Of a stretch of 64,000 nucleotides of DNA, positions 1 through 10,567 are shown piece by piece. The notes beneath the pieces were generated by a model, which was not told where the DNA came from, searched no databases, and worked only from the letters and a program-made list of their open reading frames with translations. The DNA is taken from contig CAKKTE020000204.1 in NCBI GenBank assembly GCA_920105625.2, positions 372,001 to 436,000 of the forward strand, in the 5' to 3' direction. This DNA comes from Clusia tigrina. Lineage: Eukaryota > Arthropoda > Insecta > Diptera > Clusiidae. The translations under genes were made by a program, and so were the position numbers. Positions within the stretch are counted from its first letter, which is position 1. Each line of letters starts with the position of its first letter.

Positions 1-195
1 TTTACTGGAGCGTCATAAAACCTTGAAATTTTGTAACAGTACAGTACTCGAGCCTCTTGTCAATTTAAGCTATCGCTCAAGCAATGCTACCCTTGAGTCC
101 CAAATCAAACACTGATAAAACTTCAAATGGCCCTAACTCCTATACGGTACGTCCTACACCTATCAAAGTTTGCAACATACAAATGTTTGTAACTT
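1..195 (+). repeat. Example 195-bp monomer (short form)
   Basis: This first copy shows the short form. It reads gctcaagcaatgctaccc in mid-monomer, where the long form reads gctcaaagctatgctaccc, so one A is missing. The short form is usually, but not always, tied to the caatg variant: some short copies read caagctatg, as near 470 and 660. It also has acagtactcgag where most copies have aaagtactcgag. 195 is a multiple of three, so reading frames continue across short copies. The phase starting at tttactggag is my choice; the array has no natural start. Confidence 0.95.
179..190 (+). repeat. Short dyad in monomer (acaaatgtttgt)
   Basis: In copies with the aaatgtttg variant, the twelve bases form a near-perfect inverted repeat: ACAAA and TTTGT arms around TG. 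The commoner aaatgcttg form keeps four of the five arm pairs, plus one flanking T-A pair. It could form a small hairpin, but no function is shown. Confidence 0.5.
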
Positions 196-391
196 TTTAC
201 TGGAGCGTCATAAAACGTTGAAATTTTTTAACAATAAAGTACTCGAGCCTCTTGCCAATTTAAGCTATCGCTCAAAGCTATGCTACCCTTGAGTCCCAAA
301 TCAAACACTGATAAAACTTCAAATGGCCCTAACTTCTATACGGTACGTCCTACACATATCAAAGTTTGCAACATACAAATGCTTCTAACTT
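196..391 (+). repeat. Example 196-bp monomer (long form)
   Basis: The second copy is the long form, with gctcaaagctatgctaccc. It has the T1-like cgttgaaa after the cataaaa tract. Long and short monomers are mixed, which gives mean periods of about 195.6-195.9 bp over long blocks. Because 196 is not a multiple of three, any reading frame shifts at each long copy, which explains why no long open frame exists. Confidence 0.95.
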
Positions 392-780
392 TTTACTGGA
401 GCGTCATAAAACCTTGAAATTTTGTAACAATAAAGTACTCGAGCCTCTTGTCAATTTAAGCTATCGCTCAAGCTATACTACCCTTGAGTCCCAAATCAAA
501 CACTGATAAAACTTCAAATGGCCCTAACTCCTATACGATACGTCCTACACCTATCAAAGTTTGCAACATACAAATGCTTGTAACTTTTTACTGGAGAGTC
601 ATAAAACCTTGAAATTTTGTAACAATAAAGTACTTGAGCCTCTTGTCAATTTAAGCTATCGCTCAAGCTATGCTACCCTTGAGTCCCAAATCAAACACTG
701 ATAAAACTTCAAATGGCCCTAACTCCTATACGGTACGTCCTACACCTATCAAAGTTTGCAACATACAAATGCTTGTAACT

Positions 781-1480
781 TTTTACTGGAGCGTCATAAA
801 ACATTGAAATTTTGTAACAATAAAGTACTCGAGCCTCTTGTCAATTTAAGCTATCGCTCAAAGCTATGCTACCCTTGAGTCCCAAATCAAACACTGATAA
901 AAATTCTAATGGCCCTAACTTCTATACGGTACGTCCTACACTTATCAACGTTTCCAACATACAAATGCTTGTAACTTTTTACTGGAGCGTCATAAAACCT
1001 TGAAATTTTGTAACAATAAAGTACTCGAGCCTCTTGTCAATTTAAGCTATCGCTCAAAGCTATGCTACCCTTGAGTCCCAAATCAAACACTGATAAAACT
1101 GCAAATGGCCCTAACTTCTATACGGTACGTCCTACACCTATCAAAGTTTGCAACATACAAATGCTTGTAACTTTTTACTGGAGCGTCATAAACCCTTGAA
1201 ATTTTGTAACAATAAAGTACTCGAGCCTCTTGTCAATTTAAGCTATCGCTCAAAGCTATGCTACCCTTGAGTCCCAAATCAAACACTGATAAAACTTCAA
1301 AAGGCCCTAACTTCTATACGGTACGTCCTACACCTATCAAAGTTTGCAAAATACAAATGCTTGTAACTTTTTACTGGAGCGTCATTAAACCTTGAAATTT
1401 TGTAACAGTACAGTACTCGAGCCTCTTGTCAATTTAAGCTATCGCTCAAGCAATGCTACCCTTGAGTCCCAAATCAAACA
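781..1480 (+). repeat. Block duplicated at 4.9 kb, copy 1
   Basis: Shares acattgaaat (801 and 4911) and aaattctaat (901 and 5011) at an offset of 4110 bp, 21 monomers. The marker ataaaccctt lies at 1188 and 5102, an offset of 3914 bp or 20 monomers. agtttgcaaa at 1341 and 5451 is back at 4110. The two copies have therefore each gained or lost single monomers in between. Confidence 0.7.
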
Positions 1481-1950
1481 CTGATAAAACTTCAAATGGC
1501 CCTAACTCCTATACGGTACGTCCTACACCTATCAAAGTTTGCAACATACAAATGTTTGTAACTTTTTACTGGAGCGTCATAAAACGTTGAAATTTTGTAA
1601 CAATAAAGTACTCGAGCCTCTTGCCAATTTAAGCTATCGCTCAAAGCTATGCTACCCTTGAGTCCCAAATCAAACACTGATAAAACTTCAAATGGCCCTA
1701 ACTTCTATACGGTACGTCCTACACATATCAAAGTTTGCAACATACAAATGCTTCTAACTTTTTACTGGAGCGTCATAAAACCTTGAAATTTTGTAACAAT
1801 GAAGTACTCGAGCCTCTTGTCAATTTAAGCTATCGCTCAAGCTATGCTACCCTTGAGTCCCAAATCAAACACTGATAAAACTTCAAATGGCCCTAACTCC
1901 TATACGATACGTCCTACACCTATCAAAGTTTGCAACATACAAATGCTTGT
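1370..1950 (+). repeat. Three-monomer block, copy 2 (offset 1369 bp)
   Basis: Partner of the block at the window start. From about 1490 to 3000 a further local offset of 587 bp (three monomers) is seen: ggtacacgag recurs at 1998 and 2585, and again at 2976 (two monomers later). Confidence 0.75.
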
Positions 1951-4900
1951 AACTTTTTACGGGAGCGTCATAAAACCTTGAAATTTTGTAACAATAAGGT
2001 ACACGAGCTTCTTGTCAATTTAATCTATCGCTCAAAGCTATGCTACCCTTGAGTCCCAAATCAAACACTGATAAAACTTCAAATGGCCCTAACTTCTATA
2101 CGGTACGTCCTACACATATCAAAGTTTGCAACATACAAATGTTTGTAACTTTTTACTGGAGCGTCATAAAACGTTGAAATTTTGTAACAATAAAGTACTC
2201 GAGCCTCTTGCCAATTTAAGCTATCGCTCAAAGCTATGCTACCCTTGAGTCCCAAATCAAACACTGATAAAACTTCAAATGGCCCTAACTTCTATACGGT
2301 ACATCCTACACATATCAAAGTTTGCAACATACAAATGCTTCTAACTTTTTACTGGAGCGTCATAAAACCTTGAAATTTTGTAACAATAAAGTACTCGAGC
2401 CTCTTGTCAATTTAAGCTATCGCTCAAGCTATGCTACCCTTGAGTACCAAATCAAACACTGATAAAACTTCAAATGGCCCTAACTCCTATACGATACGTC
2501 CTACACCTATCAAAGTTTGCAACATACAAATGCTTGTAACTTTTTACGGGAGCGTCATAAAACCTTGAAATTTTGTAACAATAAGGTACACGAGCTTCTT
2601 GTCAATTTAAGCTATCGCTCAAAGCTATGCTACCCTTGAGTCCCAAATCAAACACTGATAAAACTTCAAATGGCCCTAACTTCTATACGGTACGTCCTAC
2701 ACCTATCAAAGTTTGCAACCTACAAATGCTTGTAACTTTTTACTGGAGCGTCATAAAACCTTGAAATTTTGTAACAATAAAGTACTCGAGCCTCTTGTCA
2801 ATTTAAGCTATCGCTCAAGCTATGCTACCCTTGAGTCCCAAATCAAACACTGATAAAACTACAAATGGCCCTAACTCCTATACGATACGTCCTACACCTA
2901 TCAAAGTTTGCAACATACAAATGCTTGTAACTTTTTACGAGAGCGTCATAAAACCTTGAAATTTTGTAACAATAAGGTACACGAGCCTCTTGTCAATTTA
3001 AGCTATCGCTCAAAGCTATGCTACCCTTGAGTCCCAAATCAAACACTGATAATACTTCAAATGGCCCTAACTTCTATACGGTACGTACTACACTTATCAA
3101 AGTTTCCAACATACAAATGCTTGTAACTTTTTACTGGAGCGTCATAAAACCTTGAAATTTTGTAACAATAAAGTACTCGAGCCTCTTGTCAATTTAAGTT
3201 ATCGCTCAAAGCTATGCTACCCTTGAGTCCCAAATCAAACACTGATAAAACTTCAAATGGCCCTAACTTCTATACGGTACGTCCTACACCTATTAAAGTT
3301 TGCAACATACAAATGCTTGTAACTTTTTACTGGAGCGTCATAAAACGTTGAAATTTTGTAACAATAAAGTACTCGAGCCTCTTGTCAATTTAAGCTATCG
3401 CTCAAAGCTATGCTACCATTGAGTCCCAAATCAAACACTGATAAAACTTCAAAAGGCCCTAACTTCTATACGGTACGTCCTACACCTATCAAAGTTTGCA
3501 ACATACAAATGCTTGAAACTTTTTACTGGAGCGTCATAAAACCTTGAAATTTTGTAACAATAAAGTACTCGAGCCTCTTGCCAATTTAAGCTATCGCTCA
3601 AAGCTATGCTACCCTTGAGTCCCAAATCAAACACTGATAAAACTTCAAATGGCCCTAACTTCTATACGGTACGTCCTACACATATCAAAGTTTGCAACAT
3701 ACAAATGCTTCTAACTTTTTACTGGAGCGTCATAAAACCTTGAAATTTTGTAACAATAAAGTACTCGAGCCTCTTGTCAATTTAAGCTATCGCTCAGGCT
3801 ATGCTACCCTTGAGTCCCAAATCAAACACTGATAAAACTTCAAATGGCCCTAACTCCTATACGGTACGTCCTACACCTATCAAAGTTTGCAACATACAAA
3901 TGCTTGTAACTTTTTAATGGAGCGTCATAAAACGTTGAAATTTTGTAACAATAAAGTACTCGAGCCTCTTGTCAATTGAAGCTATCGCTCAGAGCTATGC
4001 TACCCTTGAGTCCCAAATCAAACACTGATAAAACTTCAAAAGGCCCTAACTTCTATACGGTACGTCCTACACCTATCAAAGTTTGCAACATACAAATGCT
4101 TGTAACTTTTTACTGGAGCGTCATAAAACCTTGAAATTTTGTAACAATACAGTACTCGAGCCTCTTGTCAATTTAAGCTATCACTCAAGCAATGCTACCC
4201 TTGAGTCCCAAATCAAACACTGATAAAACTTCAAATGGCCCTAACTCCTATACGAGACGTCCTACACCTATCAAAGCTTGCACCATTCAAATGCTTGTAA
4301 CTTTTTACGGGAGCATCATAAAAACTTGAAATTTTGTAACAATAAGGTACTCTAGCTTCTTGTCAATTTAAGGTATCGCTCAAAGTTATGCTACCCTTGT
4401 GTCCCAAATCAAACACTGATAAAACTTCAAATGGCCCTAACTTCTATACGGTACATCCTACACCTATCAAAGTTTGCAACATACAAATGCTTGTAACTTT
4501 TTACTGGAGCGTCATAAAACCTTGAAATTTTGTAACAATAAAGTACTCGAGCCTCTTGTCAATTTAAGCTATCGCTCAAAGCTATGCAACCCTTGAGTCC
4601 CAAATCAAACACTGATAAAACTTCAAATGACCCTAACTTCTATACGGTACGTCCTACACCTATCAAAGTTTGCAACATACAAATGCTTGTAAGTTTTTAC
4701 TGGAGCGTCATAAAACCTTGAATTTTTGTAACAATAAAGTACTCGACCCTCTTGTCAATTTAAGCTATCGCTCAAAACTATGCTACCCTTGAGTCCCAAA
4801 TCAAACACTGATAAAACTTCAAATGGCCCTAACTTCTATACGGTACGTCCTACGCCTATCAAAGTTTGCAACATACAAATGCTTGTAATTTTTTACTGAA

Positions 4901-5212
4901 GCGTCATAAAACATTGAAATTTTGTAACAATAAAGTACTCGAGCCTCTTGTCAATTTAAGCTATCGCTCAAAGCTATGCTACCCTTGAGTCCCAAATCAA
5001 ACACTGATAAAAATTCTAATGGCCCTAACTTCTATACGGTACGTCCTACACTTATCAAAGTTTCCAACATACAAATGCTTGTAACTTTTTACTGGAGCGT
5101 CATAAACCCTTGAAATTTTGTAACAATAAAGTACTCGAGCCTCTTCTCAATTTAAGCTATCGCTCAAAGCTATGCTACCCTTGAGTCCCAAATCAAACAC
5201 TGATAAAACTTC

Positions 5213-5264
5213 AAATGGCCCTAACTTCTATACGGTACGTCCTACACCTATCAAAGTTTGCAAC
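5213..5264 (+). repeat. Intramonomer sub-unit A (52 bp)
   Basis: Starts at aaatggccctaac and ends at gtttgcaac. Aligned without gaps to the 52 bases starting 56 bases downstream (sub-unit B), 33 of 52 positions agree by hand count. Matches include aaatg at the start, taactt, the cgtc core and the aac end. About 13-15 matches would be expected by chance. A and B therefore look like ancient duplicates inside the monomer. The same pair exists in every monomer; this copy was chosen because it is close to consensus. Confidence 0.8.
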
Positions 5265-5268
5265 ATAC

Positions 5269-5320
5269 AAATGCTTGTAACTTTTTACTGGAGCGTCATA
5301 AAACCTTGAAATTTTGTAAC
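5269..5320 (+). repeat. Intramonomer sub-unit B (52 bp)
   Basis: Starts at aaatgcttgtaac and ends at attttgtaac. It is the partner of sub-unit A (33 of 52 identical, ungapped) and carries tactggagcgtcat. It is followed directly by a stretch whose tactcgagcctctt resembles this core at 11 of 14 positions, which suggests the series continues. Confidence 0.8.
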
Positions 5321-5408
5321 AATAAAGTACTCGAGCCTCTTGTTAATTTAAGCTATCGCTCAAAGCTATGCTACCCTTGAGTCCCAAATCAAACACTGAT
5401 AAAACTTC
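5321..5408 (+). repeat. Probable intramonomer sub-units C and D (88 bp)
   Basis: The rest of the monomer between B and the next A. Its first half carries ttgtaac followed by tactcgagcctctt, like the ttgtaac and tactggagcgtcat of B. The second half has a weaker echo, ctacccttgagtccc followed by an A-rich tract. Anchor-to-anchor spacing around the monomer is about 42, 45, 52 and 56 bases, close to a quarter of 196 on average. C is moderately supported and D is weak. A short direct repeat (aagctat-c-gct and aagctat-gct, 13 bases apart) also lies in this part. Confidence 0.5.
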
Positions 5409-6316
5409 AAAAGGCCCTAACTTCTATACGGTACGTCCTACACCTATCAAAGTTTGCAAAATACAAATGCTTGTAACTTTTCACTGGAGCGTCATAAAAC
5501 CTTGAAATTTTGTAACAATAAAGTACTCGAGCCTCTTGTCATTTTAAGCTATCGCTCAAAGCTATGCTACCCTTGAGTCCCAAATCAAACACTGATAAAA
5601 CTTCAAATGGCCCTAACTTCTATACGGTACGTCCTACACATAACAAAGTTTGCAACATACAAATGCTTGTAACTTTTTACTGGAGCGTCATAAAACCTTG
5701 AAATTTTGTAACAATAAAGTACTCGAGTATCTTGTCAATTTAAGCTATCGCTCAAGCTATGCTACCCTTGAGTCCCAACTCAAACACTGATAAAACTTCA
5801 AATGGCCCTAACTCCTATACGATACGTCCTACACCTAACAAAGTTTGCAACATACAAATGCTTGTAACTTTTTACTGGAGCGTCATAAAACGTTGAAATT
5901 TTGTAACAATAAAGTACTCGAGCCTCTTGTCAATTTAAGCTATCGCTCAAAGCTATGCTACCCTTGAGTCCCAAATCAAACACTGATAAAACTTCAAATG
6001 GCCCTAACTCCTATACGATACGTCCTACACCTATCAAAGTTTGCAACATACAAATGCTTGTAACTTTTTACGGGAGCGTCATAAAACCTTGAAATTTTGT
6101 AACAATAAGGTACACAAGCTTCTTGTCAATTTAAGCTATCGCTCAAAGCTATGCTACCCTTGAGTCCCAAATCAAACACTGATAAAACTTCAAATGGCAC
6201 TAACTTTTATGCGGTACGTCCTACACCTATCAAAGTTTGCAACATACAAATGCTTGTACCTTTTTACTGGAGCGTCATAAAACTTTGAAATTTTGTAACA
6301 ATAAAGTACTCGAGCC

Positions 6317-6324
6317 TCTCTCTT
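6317..6324 (+). other. 4-bp CTCT expansion
   Basis: Reads cgagcctctctcttgtc where other copies read cgagcctcttgtc. It is absent from the duplicate block near 9.6 kb. It looks like replication slippage on a TC run after the block was duplicated. Confidence 0.85.
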
Positions 6325-7144
6325 GTCAATTTAAGCTATCGCTCAAAGCTATGCTACCCTTGAGTCCCAAATCAAACACTGATAAAATTTCAAATGGCCC
6401 TAACTTCTATACGGTACGTCCTACGTCTATCAAAGTTTGCAACATACAAATGCTTGTAACTTTTTACTGGACCGTCATAAAACCTTGAAATTTTGTAACA
6501 ATAAAGTACTCGAGCCTCTTGTCAATTTAAGCTATCGCTCAAAGCTAAGCTACCCTTGAGTCCCAAATCAAACACTGATAAAACTTCAAATGGCCCTAAC
6601 TTCTATACGGTACGTCCTACACTTATCAAAGTTTCCAACATACAAATGCTTCTAACTTTTTACTGGAGCGTCATAAAACCTCGAAATTTTGTAACAATAA
6701 AGTACTCGAGCCTCTTGTCAATTTAAGCTATCGCTCAAGCAATGCTACCCTTGAGTCCCAAATCAAACACTGATAAAACTTCAAATGCCCCTAACTTCTA
6801 TACGGTACGTCCTACTTCTATCAAAGTTTGCCTCATACAAATACTTGTAACTTTTTACTGGACCGTCATAAAACCTTGAAATTTTGTAACAATAAAGTAC
6901 TCGAGCCTCTTGTCAATTTAAGCTATCGCTCAAAGCTAAGCTACCCTTGAGTCCCAAATCAAACACTGATAAAACTTCAAATGGCCCTAATTTCTATACG
7001 GTACGTCCTACACCTATCAAAGTTTGCAACATACAAATGCTTGTAACTTTTTACTGGAGCGTCATAAAACCTTCAAATTTTGTAACAATAAAGTACTCGA
7101 GTCTCTTGTCAATTTATGTTATCGCTCAAAGCAATGCTACCCTT

Positions 7145-7156
7145 GAGTCCTTCAAA
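7145..7156 (+). other. 21-bp deletion junction
   Basis: The sequence passes from cttgagtcc straight to ttcaaatggccc at 7150/7151. Neighbouring monomers have 21 further bases, caaatcaaac through gataaaac, at this point. This is a single private deletion that shortens one monomer. Confidence 0.9.
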
Positions 7157-8552
7157 TGGCCCTTACTTCTATACGGTACGCCCTACACCTATCAAAGTTT
7201 GCAATATACAAATGCTTGTAACTTTTTACTGGAGCGTCATAAAACCTTGAAATTTTGTAACAATAAAGTACTCGAGCCTCTTGTCAATTTAAACCATCGC
7301 TCAAAGCTATGCTACCCTTGAGTCCCAAATCAAACACTGATAGAACTTCAAATGGCCCTAACATCTATACGGTACGTCCTACACCTATCAAAGTTTGCAA
7401 CATACAAATGCTTGTAACTTTTTACTGGAGCGTCATAAAACCTTAAAATTTTGTAACAATAAAGTACTCGAGTCACTTGTCAATTTAAGCTATCGCTCAA
7501 AGCAATGCTACCCTTGAGTCCCAAATCAAACACTGATAAAACTTCAAATGGCCTTTACTTCTATACGGTACGTCCTACACCTATCAAAGTTTGCAACATA
7601 CAAATGCTTGTAACTATTTACTGAAGCGTCATAAAACCTTGAAATTTTTTAACAATAAAGTACTTGAGCCTCTTGTCAATTTAAGTTATCGCTCAAAGCT
7701 ATGCTACCCTTGAGTCCCAAATCAAACACTGATGAAACTTCAAATGGCCCTAACTTCTATACGATACGTCCTACACCTATCAAAGTTTGCAACACACAAA
7801 TGCTTGTAACTTTTTACTGGAGCGTCATAGAACCTTCAAATTTTGTAACAATAAAGTTCTTGAGTCTCTTGTCAATTTAAGCTATCGCTCAAAGCAATGC
7901 TACCGTTGAGTCCCAAATCAAACACTGATAAAACTTCAAATGGCCTTTTCTTCTATACGGTACGTCCTACACCTATCAAAGTTTGCAACATACAAATGTT
8001 TGTAACTATTTACTGGAGCGTCATAAAACTTTGAAATTTTGTAACAATAAAGTACTCAAGCCTCTTGTCAATTTAAGTTATCGCTCAAAGCTATGGCACC
8101 CTTGAGTCCCAAATCAAACACTGATAAAACTTCAAATGGCCCTAACTTCTATACGGTACGTCCTACACCAATCAAAGTTTGCAACATACAAATGCTTGTA
8201 ACTTGTTACTGGAGCGTGATAAGACCTTGAAATTTTGTAACAATAAAGTACTCGAGCCTCTTGTCAATTTAAGCTATCGCTCAAAGCTATGCTACCCTTG
8301 AGTCCCAAATCAAACAATGATAAAACTTCAAATGGCCCTAACTTCTATACGGTACGTCCTACACCTATCAAAGTTTGCAACATACAAATTCTTGTAACTT
8401 TTTACTGGAGCGTCATAAAACCTTGAAATTTTCTAACAATAAAGTACTCGAGCCTTTTGTCAATTTAAGCTATCGCTCAAAGCTATGCTACCCTTGAATC
8501 CCAAATCAAACACTGAGAAAACTTCAAATGGCCCTAATTTCTATACGGTACG

Positions 8553-10109
8553 TCCTACACCTATCAAAGTTTGCAACATACAAATGCTTGTAACTTTTTA
8601 CTGGAGCGTCATAAAACCTTGAAATTTTGTAACAATAAAGTAATCGAGCCTATTGTTAATTTAAGCTATCGCTCAAAGCTATGCTACCCTTGAGTCCCAA
8701 ATCAAACACTGATAAAACTTCAAAAGGCCCTAACTTCTATACGGTACGTCCTACACCTATCAAAGTTTGCAAAATACAAATGCTTGTAACTTTTCACTGG
8801 AGCGTCATAAAACCTTGAAATTTTGTAACAATAAAGTACTCGAGCCTCTTGTCATTTTAAGCTATCGCTCAAAGCTATGCTACCCTTGAGTCCCAAATCA
8901 AACACTGATAAAACTTCAAATGGCCCTAACTTCTATACGGTACGTCCTACACATAACAAAGTTTGCAACATACAAATGCTTGTAACTTTTTACTGGAGCG
9001 TCATAAAACCTTGAAATTTTGTAACAATAAAGTACTCGAGTATCTTGTCAATTTAAGCTATCGCTCAAGCTATGCTACCCTTGAGTCCCAACTCAAACAC
9101 TGATAAAACTTCAAATGGCCCTAACTCCTATACGATACGTCCTACACCTACCAAAGTTTGCAACATACAAATGCTTGTAACTTTTTACTGGAGCGTCATA
9201 AAACGTTGAAATTTTGTAACAATAAAGTACTCGAGCCTCTTGTCAATTTAAGCTATCGCTCAAAGCTATGCTACCCTTGAGTCCCAAATCAAACACTGAT
9301 AAAACTTCAAATGGCCCTAACTCCTATACGATACGTCCTACACCTATCAAAGTTTGCAACATACAAATGCTTGTAACTTTTTACGGGAGCGTCATAAAAC
9401 CTTGAAATTTTGTAACAATAAGGTACACAAGCTTCTTGTCAATTTAAGCTATCGCTCAAAGCTATGCTACCCTTGAGTCCCAAATCAAACACTGATAAAA
9501 CTTCAAATGGCACTAACTTTTATGCGGTACGTCCTACACCTATCAAAGTTTGCAACATACAAATGCTTGCACCTTTTTACTGGAGCGTCATAAAACTTTG
9601 AAATTTTGTAACAATAAAGTACTCGAGCCTCTTGTCAATTTAAGCTATCGCTCAAAGCTATGCTACCCTTGGGTCCCAAATCAAACACTGATAAAATTTC
9701 AAATGGCCCTAACTTCTATACGGTACGTCCTACGCCTATCAAAGTTTGCAACATACAAATGCTTGTAACTTTTTACTGGACCGTCATAAAACCTTGAAAT
9801 TTTGTAACAATAAAGTACTCGAGCCTCTTGTCAATTTAAGCTATCGCTCAAAGCTAAGCTACCCTTGAGTCCCAAATCAAACACTGATAAAACTTCAAAT
9901 GGCCCTAACTTCTATACGGTACGTCCTACACTTATCAAAGTTTCCAACATACAAATGCTTCTAACTTTTTACTGGAGCGTCATAAAACCTCGAAATTTTG
10001 TAACAATAAAGTACTCGAGCCTCTTGTCAATTTAAGCTATCGCTCAAGCAATGCTACCCTTGAGTCCCAAATCAAACACTGATAAAACTTCAAATGCCCC
10101 TAACTCCTA
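8553..10109 (+). repeat. Eight-monomer block, copy 2 (offset 3313/3309 bp)
   Basis: Partner of the block at 5240. The shared rare phrase tcaaatgccc lies at 6781 and 10090, an offset of 3309. Similarity drops just after this, which marks the edge. Confidence 0.85.
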
Positions 10110-10557
10110 TACGATACGTCCTACATCTATCAAAGTTTGCACGATACAAATGCTTGTAACTTTTTACGGGAGCGTCATAAAAACTTGAAATTTTGTAACA
10201 ATAACGTACTCGAGCTTCTTGTCAATTTAAGCTATCGCTAAAAGTTATGCTACCCTTGAATCCCAAATCAAACACTGATAAAACTTCAAATGGCCATAAC
10301 TTCTATACGGTACATCCTACACCTATCAAAGTTTGCAACATACAAATGCTTGTAACTTTTTACTGGACCGTCATAAAACCTTAAAATTTTGTAACAATAA
10401 AGTACTCCAGCCTCTTGTCAATTTAAGCTATCGCTCAAAGCTATGCTACCCTTGAGTCCCAAATCAAACACTGATAAAACTTCAAATGACCCTAACTTCT
10501 ATACGGTACGTCCTACACCTATCAAAGTTTGCAACATACAAATGCTTGTAACTTTTT

Positions 10558-10567
10558 ACGCTAGCGT
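10558..10567. repeat. T5 palindrome ACGCTAGCGT (first of at least 13)
   Basis: A perfect 10-base palindrome containing an NheI site, where other monomers read actggagcgt or acgggagcgt. It starts at 10558, 12906, 14668, 15646, 17017, 17996, 19758, 43194, 48083, 54535, 59034, 60980 and 62349. Two copies with acgctagagt (24454 and 28569) have lost the symmetry. It is the best single marker for following the higher-order repeat. Confidence 0.9.

Larger units (their letters stand above)
1..580 (+). repeat. Three-monomer block, copy 1 (offset 1369 bp)
   Basis: Shares private markers with the block starting near 1370, including the rare ttgtaacagtacagtac at 31 and 1400, and the order of short and long monomers. 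The offset equals seven monomers. Similarity fades near 580, where this copy has ctggagagtcat and the other has cgggagcgtcat. Confidence 0.75.
4891..5590 (+). repeat. Block duplicated from 0.8 kb, copy 2
   Basis: Partner of the block at 781 with the markers listed there. The switch in offset from 4110 to 3914 and back shows single-monomer differences between otherwise related blocks. Confidence 0.7.
5240..6800 (+). repeat. Eight-monomer block, copy 1 (offset 3313/3309 bp)
   Basis: Shares several private changes with the block at 8553: tgttaattta (5341 and 8654), cattttaagc, acataacaaag, and taacttttatgcgg (6201 and 9514). The offset is 3313 before position 6317 and 3309 after it, because this copy has a 4-base ctct gain there. 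The low offset for 17 monomers is partly due to the 21-base deletion at 7150 between the copies. Confidence 0.85.

Noticed and set aside
1492..1677. 61-codon minus-strand frames (also 2079, 3449, 42727, 47616)
   Set aside because: They are the reverse reading of one monomer length. They close or shift in most other copies and show no recognisable protein features.
2930..2960. CENP-B box
   Set aside because: Copies with tttttacgggagcg have CGGG, but the TTCG half of the motif at the required distance is absent on either strand.
5300..5330. Promoter or transcription terminator signals in AT-rich tracts
   Set aside because: TATA-like and T-run stretches occur once per monomer as part of the repeat. 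Nothing ties them to a transcript.
6237..6488. Plus-strand frames of 60-83 codons (also 9550, 15184, 24817, 28932)
   Set aside because: All begin at the same monomer ATG context or are monomer-derived, and end when a 196-bp copy shifts the frame.
6947..7321. Longest open frame on the + strand (124 codons)
   Set aside because: It crosses two satellite monomers and includes the 21-bp deletion at 7150 that keeps the frame open. It has no domain, and its parts recur as fragments across the array.
7729..7740. Hammerhead ribozyme core (ctgatga)
   Set aside because: One variant monomer reads ctgatgaaac, but other copies read ctgataaaac, and no matching stems or second core part were found.
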